From the NCBI RefSeq assembly GCF_018687715.1, contig NC_056764.1, forward strand, positions 9,490,501 to 9,554,500: 64,000 bases of DNA, read 5' to 3'. The notes below the pieces were generated by a model. That model saw only the letters and a program-made list of their open reading frames with translations. It made no database searches and had not been told where the DNA came from. Both the position numbers and the translations under genes were made by a program. The stretch is from Carya illinoinensis (Eukaryota; Streptophyta; Magnoliopsida; Fagales; Juglandaceae). Below are positions 44,472 through 54,539 of this stretch, piece after piece. How positions within the stretch are numbered: position 1 is the stretch's first letter; every line of letters begins with the position of its first letter.

Positions 44472-45419
44472 CTAGGTGGGAGTAACGTGCAAAGCACGTT
44501 TGTCTAATTTTATGAAATGATTATTTGTAAAAAATAATATATATTTTATAAAAATTATTGATGTCACTTAATAATTTAAAGCATGTTGGAGAAAATAAAA
44601 AAATTAATTCAAAGTATCCTATAATCCAATACATGTTTATAACATCTATAATTTTAGTAAAGATGTATATGAAAAATTTAATAAAAGTTTAACACAAACG
44701 GTAGTTCAAAATATATGTCGTTTGATGTTTGTATTATATTTCATCAATTTATGTCATCCTGTAGACAATCAATAGAGACAACATTGAAATTCTTATTTTG
44801 TTGTTGGTTGAGTCGATCAGGGACAACATAAAGTTAAAACATAATCTTTTTATAAAATTTGTGGTATAATATTTTCTATATATAGCATATATATAAATCA
44901 TAAAATATATTTTGAAATTGTTGGCCGAATTTACTCTTTCTTGATTAGCTCAAGGATCACGGCCTTTGTCACGTGCCTATCATAACAAGCCCACGTATGG
45001 AATATGACTTAGCGGAAGCTATGCCCTACTACCATGGAGAAAAAAAAACACTTTGATTAAACACACTTATATTATATATTATATGAGATTTTTAAATTTG
45101 AAATACTCAATAATTTGAGTTAATGAAACGTATAATACACGTATATTATATTTAGGGATTCATTTCTTATCCACCTAATACACGTGTATATGTTAAGGAG
45201 AGAGAGAAAAATATAATAACTAATCTTTAATTACTTATTATTATATAAACTATTAATATTATAATTATTGAGATTAATAAATCATATAACAACATTGAAT
45301 GCTATCTCTCTCAACATTTATGTCTTCATTTTATGTGTCAAACCGTTAAAACAAACGGTGTTAACTTTAACGGAAAAACAAGATTTTCCGTTTCATACAC
45401 ACTTTTTATATATAGAAGA
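44472..45419 (-). mobile_element. Compact Helitron with both termini
   Basis: On the minus strand it begins TCTTCTATATATAAAAAGTG, just after a host A at 45420. It ends with hairpin AACGTGC-TTT-GCACGTT (44484-44500), then ACTCCCACCTAG, followed by host T at 44471. The 5' TC, 3' CTAG, perfect 7-bp stem and A/T insertion site are the Helitron hallmarks. Near the 5' end the ACGGAAAA / TTTTTCCGTT pair is typical of plant Helitron leaders. At 948 bases it lacks Rep/helicase. It keeps the last RPA-like residues (LYVVPDRLNQQQNKNFNVVS region, about 44750-44835) shared with the copies at 1-2962. Confidence 0.85.
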
Positions 45420-46977
45420 TACATATATGAATCCCGGCCAACAAGTAGTGGTGACACATTTGTTTGCATATAGTGTTATGGATGTTCGGCAACATGCATA
45501 GGTTAATCAATATGACTCGTTTAATTAAATGGACCAGATCACTCAACCATAATACAACCTAATTAAATAACGGATGGCTTAACTAGACTCAAATAACCAA
45601 TTTAATAAATAAATCATGTTGAGTTAACTCGAACATGCCAGTTTTGAGTTTTCATATTTTTCTAAGCATAAGTACTTGTGAAAATATATTTTACAATCAT
45701 AAGCTATATATGAGTTACACACATTCACAATTACATAAACCTAATTATTACATATCAAACCAATACATTTGGCATGCACGTTTTGCAAGTTGACCGATAC
45801 GTACTGATACATTTATTAATCGTATCTAACCAAATTCACTCATTCGGACTAGAACTCGATAATATTAGAGGTTAATTCTTTATTTTAATTCATGTTGGAT
45901 TTTAGTTGTATCAAATATATTGTCAATCCTACATGTAACTAGGGGTTGGGTATCACCTAGTCCTCCAAATATCAAACAAAAGATAAAAGAGGAATACTTT
46001 TGGGTTTATAACATGATTTCCCTTAGAATAAACAGTGCCTCTGTATTCTAGCTCCGCCCATATCTAAAAGATGGAATAAGCTCTTAAAGATCTTCATCCA
46101 ATCTTGAATCAATGAATATTAATAATTCGATAAATCCCTATACTTTTGATCGAGATTTAATGGTAAGCATATTGAAATAATCTATCCTGTTCATGAGGGT
46201 TTAGTCTGCATTAAATTATTAATTGACCCAAAAGAAAAAAGACACAGATCGAAAATAAAAAAGAGTAAGGGATCGAGCGGAAGTAGATATATATTCATTC
46301 ATCATTAATATATGTAACACAAAGGCATATACACACACTAGTACTAATTGTGTCGCGCGTATGTACCATATTTTGAGCAAGAAACTCCATGCCCATAAAT
46401 CAAGTTAAGAGATTATTTGGGAAACAAAATCCAAGTTAATTAATCATATTGTTTGACGTACAGGCCAGGAATAACTCGATCGGGTGCTTAAATTAGTTTG
46501 GGTGCATTGATCATGAAGCTCATGAGAGTGTATAATAAACAAGTGCATGCATTCAGATAGTATTCAAGTTGTTATATATATTTTGGGTGGCTCTATAGCC
46601 ACCGCTGGGAGTTCCCGCTGGAGGCTTCTACTAGTTCATTTTGTGTAGTTTATTCTTTGTTTTTTTATGTGATTTTTAAACACTTTCAAATATTTTTTAA
46701 AAAATAAAAAAATTCATAATATTATTAAAAATGCGTACTTAATCATTAAGTAAATAATAATAAAAATAAAAAGTCCCAACGGAAGTTACAAACGGGAAGA
46801 ATAACATTTTCCATATATTTTTACCTCTTCTAATTTGGTGCCCTTTATAGTTTCGATCGAGATCATAAACCTTTGGAAATTTTAATTTTTGTTTTCTCAA
46901 CGAGTAATGATCATATATTATATTCACACGATTTTTTATTGGCCATTTTATTTACAATTAATTAATATGCATGCGTC
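45420..46977. other. Gene-free spacer
   Basis: AT-rich spacer. A block at 46580-46800 with GTGGCTCTATAGCCACCG and then an AT-rich body resembles 50655-50900 (GTGGCTCCCGCCAC), possibly another MITE family. No gene is supported. Confidence 0.5.
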
Positions 46978-47083
46978 AAGAGCTTAATAGCCTAATAGCA
47001 TATGATCTAATTTTTCAAATAAAAAAATTTGGGTTCGAATCCCCCACCCTGTATCAAAATAATAATAATAATAATAATAATAT
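46978..47083 (+). mobile_element. tRNA-derived SINE with (AAT)n tail
   Basis: A-box-like TAGCCTAATAGCATATG and a good B-box GGGTTCGAATCCCC (47030-47044) are followed by an A/AAT-rich tail with about eight AAT units. Layout matches the element at 17085-17181, with a better conserved B-box. Confidence 0.6.
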
Positions 47084-47200
47084 GCATGCTAGTATACTGT
47101 ATTACTTTAAAAAAATATTAAAATTCTTATTGATTTGAATTTCAATCAAATAAAGCTATAAAAAAATTAAAAAATTTACACAACTTCCTACTATTCATAC

Positions 47201-47376
47201 AACCTCCACACATCACACTTTTTTTAATTTTTTTTATTTTTTTATTTTATCAAATATTTAATATATAAATAATGAACAGAAAAATTGAATTAATTTAATA
47301 TTAAATATTTGATAAAAGAATAAACTCAAAAAAAAATTAAAATTTTGAAAAAAAAAAAACAGTGGTGTGTGGAGTT
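47201..47376. mobile_element. Small inverted-repeat element (MITE-like)
   Basis: Left end AACCTCCACACATCACACT; right end AGTGGTGTGTGGAGTT reads AACTCCACACACCACT in reverse complement. The AT-rich core is itself partly palindromic (ATCAAATATTTAAT / ATTAAATATTTGAT). It lies about 320 bases above the zinc-finger gene. Confidence 0.5.
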
Positions 47377-47693
47377 AAATTGTGATATGTATATATAGGT
47401 AGGCTAGACACGTATGGATGTTTGTATAAAATTAATATGAAGACCAAGTTGGAGGCCATAATATTTGTCCTTTTGTATAATTTGAATCGTATATCCGGGA
47501 AGTTACAGATCATAATTAATCTAGAAGCAGGCCTTCTACCCCTCAACAAGACACCATCATCATCACTACTACCGCCCAGTGGACAATTTCTCTCACGACC
47601 ATCATCACTACTGTGCCAGCCATCCAGGCACTTGGCAGTCGGCAATCCCTCTCCCTCCCTCACTCTCTCTCTCTCTCTGGAGATTGTTTGGAA

Positions 47694-48308
47694 ATGGAGT
47701 CGGACCATCCAACCGGATCGACCCCAGAAAACCTGGACCAGGCCGCAACCTCAGATATTCATGACCAAGGTGCAAGCCAGGGCAGGTCCTATGACTGCAC
47801 CTTCTGCAAGAGAGGCTTCTCAAATGCACAAGCCTTAGGAGGACACATGAATATCCACAGAAAAGAAAAGGCTAAACTGAAGCGATTAGTGAATGAAAGT
47901 CAACCGTCTTCGAACATCCCAAGGGTCACTCCCTCGTATTCTCCAATACCTAGGAATTCTTCATGGCCATTGGAAGCCAAGCCTGGAGACGGAAGAAGTC
48001 CCACCAAATGGCCTTGGCTTAATCCCAGCCAACAATATGGTGATCATTTTCGTACGAGGTATGAAACCCGTGTTGGTGACGTCGTCCAGCAACTTCCACT
48101 GTTTGTTGAAACACCAATGTCGGACAAGGATCAAAGGTCATGTAGCCAATTTGATCATGGGAAAACTGACGAGGGTTTGTCATCGCCATCCACCCGCCGT
48201 GAGTCGTCAGGTTCGGAGATAGACCTTGAGCTCAGACTGGGGGCACCTGAGCCTGATCATGATCAGGATCCATATTCAACAGCAACGGGTACTAAAAAGT
48301 TCTTCTGA
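47694..48308 (+). CDS. C2H2 zinc-finger protein with QALGGH finger and EAR motif
   Basis: This is an intronless gene for a single-finger plant C2H2 transcription factor of 204 residues, probably a nuclear transcriptional repressor. The finger lies at about residues 33-53 and reads [20 protein letters not shown], ending in a second His (CX2C ... HX3H), with the plant-specific QALGGH helix. A basic RKEKAKLKR stretch follows. Near the C-terminus, DLELRLG is an LxLxL-type EAR repression motif. The layout is that of the SUPERMAN/RABBIT EARS/TAC1 group; the finger looks closest to TAC1-like members, but I cannot fix the orthologue. I chose the ATG at 47694 over one at 47613 because the upstream extension is a CT-microsatellite translated as serine/leucine. 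Targets are unknown. A (CT)n leader at 47660-47678 is typical of plant promoters. Confidence 0.87.
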   Translation: MESDHPTGSTPENLDQAATSDIHDQGASQGRSYDCTFCKRGFSNAQALGGHMNIHRKEKAKLKRLVNESQPSSNIPRVTPSYSPIPRNSSWPLEAKPGDGRSPTKWPWLNPSQQYGDHFRTRYETRVGDVVQQLPLFVETPMSDKDQRSCSQFDHGKTDEGLSSPSTRRESSGSEIDLELRLGAPEPDHDQDPYSTATGTKKFF

Positions 48309-51300
48309 ATTTGAACATATATATATATATAGTGGAATTTTCGCATCTATATTACATACATAGAGCACTTTTTTGGTAATTATATTGCATCCTACAGTAA
48401 AGCTAATTTATTATTTCCCCTATATATATATATGGTATTGTTGTCATTTTTTTTATTGTCATTTTAAACCTCCGTGTTCATATATGTGATTTTTCCGAGT
48501 TTAAGTTATTGCACGCATTTGGTGGTTTATCAGTATTACAGTTTACTTCTGTGAAATATTGTTCAGCTAATTATAGATTATAAGTTCCCAGCTGAATTGT
48601 TTGCACTACAGAGAGAATAATTATCTGATATTCCCAATTCTGAACCTGTAAATTAAAAGCTGCTAATATTGATCGATGGATCATCAGTACTCAAAGCAAA
48701 GACATGTAAGTGATCACGAATGGATGCCTGAACGGTTCCAAACAAGAACCTCTCAGTTAAACCCTAGTCGCATTTGATCATCGGGGGAAAACCAGGGCTT
48801 ATTATAACTTAATTAATAGCTTTCTTCATTCACAAACAGGAAGATCATTTGTATGTACGAGGTAAATAACTATTATCATCCTCACTGTCTATGATTATGA
48901 AGATAATCATCTTCTCAAATACCTTAAGTACCAGCAAAGCAACACATCCCCCCCAAAAAAAAAACAAAAAAGGTCCGTTAATTAATTAATTTGTTGTGGT
49001 TTAATTTTTCATAATATCGTCATGAGGATAAACAATATGATCACTAATTTTTATGGACACCTATAAAAGGGTGAAATATCACTTCATGAATTTGATTTCC
49101 TTATACAAGATCACAACCACTAGTACTGAAATTAGAACGAGTCGATGGATCGGATGCGTTGTCCACCATCATTAATCTAACATTTGAAAGGGTGAGAAAT
49201 AGGTTAACTTTTTTACCGAATAAAACTCGATTAATTTGGTTAAAAATGAAATAAAGTAAATAAACGATCACAATTAAGGATCATGTAAACATTGTAAAGA
49301 TTGTGTAGTCCTGACTCTAATTAATAATTTATATACACTCAGCTTAATTGCTTCTAAAATGAAATGGAAAAGATAGAACTTTATTGCAGGTTTGAGTGAG
49401 GTGATGATCAATATTACATGTAACTTAACCCTTATTTTCTTAATTTTCCCGAACGCAAAGTGGGTTAGAGTCAGGTAAATCGTCTCAATTCTCAAACATA
49501 TAAGATCCACAGCTACCAAGAAAAATTAGTCGAGTGTCATGCATGCATGATATATAGCTAGTCCAGTACCATTATATATATAGATATACATATACATATA
49601 CCGTACGTACGTGTTTAGATTGAATGTCAAGGGATAAGGTACTTGTTTCTTTATCAAGTAATACATATGCTGTGGTTGATCAAGTGGTCATAAACCGCAC
49701 AAATTAGAATTGAAGTCAGTTTGATTAATACATCGGATTCGGAGTAGTACTTGTTCGCAGAAATAGTTTTAACTTTTACCGATGACAGAGACTCAACTAC
49801 CTTGGATGACAATTTTTAAGATTGCCTTAAGTGGGATGTGACTAGCTTGTTCAAGTATTTATATATAGCAAAAGCATCGAGAAAAATTAGGTCGAAAGTG
49901 AAAGGTGTAGTACATATATTAATTCTGATTGGTATCATGCATTCAATATATGTATGGTACATGTACATATGAGTGGATGGAGCATATTGCTTGAGAAAAA
50001 CAATAGACAGCCCTATTAATTACTTTTATGGACAGTCTGTACTGATCTGTACATTCCTGCCTTGAATTGACTTCGTTCTATGTTTTGGATTGAGCCAAAA
50101 ATAAATTCAGGAATCCCGATCTTAGCGTTCGTACGTAGGATTTGAAAGTTGAAAGGTTTTCTTTGGTTGATCATCAACGCCAGCTACCAATTTTTAAAAT
50201 TTCGAAATATGCAACGTCCACACGTACTTACTATCATTTCACTCTGATCTTGACAGTAGTAGTGTCAAGATTTTAATGATGACAGCTTAGACGTTTCCTG
50301 GCAATTACTCCTCTTATATATATTTGCAGGGAATCCGTCATAAGGCCTTGAATGCCATAGAAATCGAGGTAAAATTATTCTAGGTTATGATGCATGCAGT
50401 TCCTGATCTCCTGACATTCTTCATTAATATTTCAACTTTTCAGCTGAACATATATAGTTGGAAGAAACTTAAATCCATATAGATTTATGAACCCTTTCGA
50501 TCGATCTGCTAAAATTATGAGGCACGTATAGATTTTGATCTATCTTATTTTGAAGTGCCTGATCGATGGCATGATGTGAAAAAGAAAATGACGGACGACA
50601 TACCTGGTACGGCCAATTTCTGGGTATTGGCAGCACTGCCTGTCAATAAAGATTGGATGGTGCTACGGCACCGTAGGTGGCTCCCGCCACAGTTAGGCAA
50701 AAAGAATTTTTTTGTTTTTTTGTTTTTTTTTTTTAAATCATTTTTTAATAGTTTTAAATATTTTTAAAAAATATAAAAAAATTTTAATAATATTAAAAAA
50801 AAATTTTAATCATTAAGAAAAAGAAAAAAATTAAAAAAAATTTAGACCAGTAGTAATTATGAGCGAGAGCCACCAGCGATGATTTTAGGCTTTTTAGCGT
50901 TTTCCATAAAGATTACGATATCTAGTTAGGCCGCAATAAAATCGGACCCAAGAAAAAGTGGGAAGTGGGGACGTCGATCGACGTACGTACTAGCTAGCAT
51001 GAATTAATGACTGTTTTTTTTTTTTTTTTAACCAAAGTAAATCCAACACAGCAAGGATGATAATCGACATCGCGTTAATTTGTGTATTTACTGCAAGGGG
51101 TTGAAAACAAGAGATATATATATATATTCAAAAATTTTATTTATAGCTACTTTTATCTATTTTTTTTTAGACACTTCATTAACGTAATTAATTGCATATT
51201 AAAAAAAATAAAATAGTCAATCATATTAATAAAAATATATAAAAAATATATATATAAAAATAACTATACGTAATATTACTCATATATATCTATGGTTATC

Positions 51301-51365
51301 ATATATTTGTGATGTAGAAATAAATTATCATTGGACAGTTATAAGGTCCAGCTTCTATTAATTAA
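48309..51365. other. Gene-free spacer after the zinc-finger gene
   Basis: The first 100-300 bases probably hold the 3' UTR. The rest is AT-rich with TA runs and no recognised gene. A repeat-like block sits at 50655-50900 (see 46580-46800). The frame at 50555 runs into T-rich sequence and is not convincing. Confidence 0.5.
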
Positions 51366-51791
51366 GGTCCCGTTTGTTTATCTAAATCTAAATTATCTCA
51401 TCTCAGCTCATCATTACAATTTTTTCAAATTTTTATATAAAAATAAATAATTTAACTTTTTCAAATTCTAAAATAGAGGAATGCTACATATCATCCCACA
51501 CCACACACTTTATATATTAAAATATTATTTTTTATTTTTTTATTTTTTATTTCATTTTATTCTTATTAAACTAATTGAATTATTTTATTTATCATCCACA
51601 CACTATATATTTATTATAGAAAAAATGAAAAAAATTAAAATAAGTGTAGTGTGTGAAGTGTGAGGATGATAAGAAGAATTTTTCTCTAAAATAAAACTAA
51701 TATTAAAAAATTATATTATAACAATATTTTATTTAACTTTCAACAAAATATTACATCTCATTTCATCTGAACTGTGTAACCAAACGAGATT
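51366..51791. mobile_element. MITE (outer), GAGATGAGAT family, split by a second MITE
   Basis: Ends GGTCCCGTTTG and CAAACGAGATT are inverted, flanked by TAA (51363-51365 and 51792-51794). The blocks AATTATCTCATCTCAGCTCA and CATCTCATTTCATCTG are typical of the family. Without the inner insertion it is about 210 bases, like its relatives. Confidence 0.7.
51476..51684. mobile_element. MITE (inner), Mutator-like, 9-bp target duplication
   Basis: TCTAAAATA occurs on both sides (51467-51475 and 51685-51693). The terminal inverted repeats GAGGAATGCTACATATCATCC (left) and GAAAAATTC-TTATCATCC type (right, reverse complement) match at about 16 of 21 positions. It is 209 bases with no coding capacity. 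A 9-bp duplication with TIRs suggests Mutator superfamily. Confidence 0.72.
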
Positions 51792-51794
51792 TAA

Positions 51795-52268
51795 GAGAAT
51801 TGCTACAGATAAGTAACTATAGCAAACCCCACTTGATCATGTGGATTTTCTTTTTTGTTCTCTTAATGCTGAAGCGTCATTTTAAAGAGATGAAAATAGG
51901 CATTTCGAAATGTCACTGCAAATTGAGCTCGGTTCGGACTAGAAAAAAATGACCACAGCCACACTCTCAATTCTCTTGATTCGTACATCAGCAAATCATC
52001 GTACATTTGTTCCATTTCAGGCGCTACCCCTTCGAAACCTCTACCTCTGAACCCATGGCATTTCCAACTCCTTCAACCATTTCACATTCGAGAAGAAGAC
52101 GAACATGAAGCAGCTCTTAATAATAATGAGGTTTGTGGAGGGAGAAACCGTACCGATTCCGAAGGAACAACCAGAAGCACAACAGGAGGAAGAAGGGAGG
52201 GGGAAATGAAGCAAATTTAGTCGACATACAAGAAAAAAAAATCAAAATTACTAATGAAGAGAAGGGGT
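51795..52268. other. Unassigned stretch, possibly coding relic
   Basis: From about 51960 to 52200 the composition is more GC-balanced (CTACCTCTGAACCCATGGC region) but no frame or family is recognisable. Confidence 0.35.
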
Positions 52269-52604
52269 GATGAAATCACAAGATGGAATTGGACTGAAGC
52301 CAATACCTACGGTTTGAAGGTGTTTCAGTCATAGCTCTGATACCATATTAATGGTTGCGCAGAGAAGAAAATAACTGAAATGCCAAAAGTGTGAATAACT
52401 GAATTGTACTCGGTAACCATTTACTGTGTACAAACGTGTATTGCTATTTATAGCTTACAAACCAAAAATAATGAAATAAATAAAAGAATGATTTACAGCT
52501 CACATCAATGTAACATAATAATATTCTTCATTTTGCCACTCTGTGTTTATCAGGAGGAAACGTAAGCATTGGCTTCAGTCCAATTCCATCTTGTGATTTC
52601 ATTG
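52269..52604. repeat. Inverted repeat around an LTR-like segment with a primer-binding-site match
   Basis: The arm 52269-52312 (ATGAAATCACAAGATGGAAT then TGGACTGAAGCCAATACCTA) returns as reverse complement at 52561-52604. Between them TCTGATACCA at 52335-52344 is the minus-strand form of the TGGTATCAGA primer-binding site. It is followed by about 210 bases with a TATTTATAG box, resembling a small Copia LTR on the minus strand. This may be a foldback made from a retroelement fragment. Confidence 0.55.
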
Positions 52605-52905
52605 GGGGGGGGGGGGGGGGTGGTGTGTGCCAGAAGGGAGGGGGGAAATCACATAGAAGAGAAGAAAAAGGGAGGGGGGAAATCAAAAAGAAGAGGAAGA
52701 AGGGAGCACGGGGAGTGGAGGGGGATTATGTGCAAAGCACGGGGAGTGGAGGGGGATTATGTGCAAAGCACGGGGAAAGGAAATTCGAAGGAAATACAAA
52801 GAAGAGAAAAAAAGAAGAAGGAATGGGGGAAATCAAAGAGTAGAAGGAAGAAGGGAACATGGGGATTCAACGAGGAGGGGGAAAAGCGTAGAATCGGTTC
52901 ACTTC
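52604..52905. repeat. Purine-rich tract with G run and 31-bp tandem duplication
   Basis: It starts with about 17 G in a row (52604-52620). It continues as almost pure A/G on the plus strand to about 52900. Within it a 31-base unit (GCACGGGGAGTGGAGGGGGA then TTATGTGCAAA) is repeated twice at about 52706-52767. The open frames across it are low-complexity artefacts. Confidence 0.8.
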
Positions 52906-53199
52906 TTAGTGAACTTGGTTGACACGTAGGATGTGGGATGTGAGGTGTGGGGTTTGGCATAGTAGTTGATGAGAAGATTTATTCATTAATTAAATCCTAC
53001 ATTAAGATTGTGTCGTCTGATCATCAGCTATTATATATTTCGCATTCATACATATAAATGTAGGAATTGGCTGCAAGAGATCAGTGCATGGCACGGTTAT
53101 TTGATGAAAATGGTAGTTCAAAATTAGTGCAAGCTAGCAATCAAAAGTGGTACGTAGTTGGGGTACTGTCACTTTGTAAAATATAAGCTGGTTATCCCA
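52906..53199. other. Short spacer
   Basis: Nothing recognised. Confidence 0.4.
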
Positions 53200-53465
53200 A
53201 CATCATGTGGCCTGATGGCGCAAGACCCACATCAGGCTAACGATAGAAAGTGATAAGAGTTCCTGCACAAGACCCACAGGCCATGCAATATATTAAGTTA
53301 GTAAGCCACGTGTAGAAGCCACGTGTAGAAGAGGTTTAGTTAAGTTAGTGTTAAGTTAGTTAGTTTGTATATAAATAGACTTGAACAGATAGTAACAGAG
53401 ACGTAATTCATTTTTCAATACATTTTGGAATACATTTTCTCTTCCTTGCATATTCTGATACAATA
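53200..53465 (+). mobile_element. Retroelement fragment, LTR-like with SINE-like head
   Basis: A SINE A-box-like TGGCCTGATGGCGC at 53211-53224 is followed by a TGATAAGAGTTCC...CTGATACA stretch. This holds CCACGTGTAGAAG twice, a TATAAATAG box at 53373 and CAATACATTTTGGAATACATT. The layout resembles a Copia-type LTR promoter region. No target duplication was found. Confidence 0.35.
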
Positions 53466-54539
53466 TTCCGAATGGCACGAATAAGTAGTACTGACAGTTT
53501 AAAAAGGGTGGTGGTTCTTTTCTATCGTTGTTAAAGTAGATAGCTAGCTTGTGTTAGAATAGAAGTATTTCTATATTATTAGGTCATGATCGATCAAATA
53601 GAATGGTACTAATGGTGTCAAGAAAACAAATTAAAAACAAACAAACAAACAAACAAGCAAAAGATCAAGGAACCAATGTGTGTGGCCGGCGTTATATATA
53701 GTTCAAAGTCGAAAATTTGGGGTACTCGTGTTCCATCTACGTCGACCGAACTAGCTAGTAAAACTTTGCATGTAGACGCAATAAAAATTTGGGGTACTCG
53801 TGTACTTACAAATTACGTTAATGCTCCAGCTTCCGATCCATTCTATCCCGAGTGATCTCGATCGATCGTACGTTACTTGATCAAAAGTTACACCGTCAAT
53901 TACCATGTAATTTAATTTTCCGTACTGTAACATCATGTACACGGTTTGCGTGCATGCATATATAGTAGTAGTACAAGTAGTACCATATAATATTAACCAG
54001 AGTCAGAGGCGGCATAATATTAGACAGATTAATGTAATTACTAATTTGTATTAATCCAGATCAGGAACATTCAAAGTTTCAGTTAATTCAATATCATGGG
54101 TACGTATAATCTAATATTATTACATTATGCCACTATTTCATCCTTCATGCAGGCCCTAATCTGGACCTCGGAAAAGTTGTGTGTATCAGCTACATGTAGA
54201 ATGTCGCAGCACTCTCTTGTATTACCAGCCTGAGAATCATGAAATAAATGTGTTTAAACTTAATTAGTAGGATAAGCCAGCTAGCAGAAGGAATTCCGTA
54301 TGATCCTTAATATAACATGCAGCTGCTATATATAATTCCCATTAAGAGTAGTAGTACCTAGTACTACTGCAAAACCTCAGTGATCTAGCTAGCTAGTATA
54401 AGCCATATGAGTTGGATTTACATCCAATGAAAGAATAACGTTTTTTATAAGTTTAGAGCCTACAAATCTCGTATATATATAGTCATTTAAAAAAGAAAAA
54501 AAGTGGGTTCTTTTTTTTTTTTTTTTTTGAAAGATTTGC
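53466..54539. other. Gene-free spacer, includes 3' flank of the DUF604 gene
   Basis: AT-rich sequence, with a poly-T run at about 54510-54528 on the plus strand (poly-A on the gene's strand) close to the stop at 54540. No other gene was recognised. Confidence 0.5.

Noticed and set aside
47337..47838. Frames opposite or overlapping the zinc-finger gene (e.g. 123 and 138 residues)
   Set aside because: They are shadows of the real gene and its CT-rich leader, with no family features.
52569..52922. 117-residue Gly/Lys/Arg-rich frame
   Set aside because: Low-complexity translation of a purine tract with a G homopolymer; a second frame is equally open.
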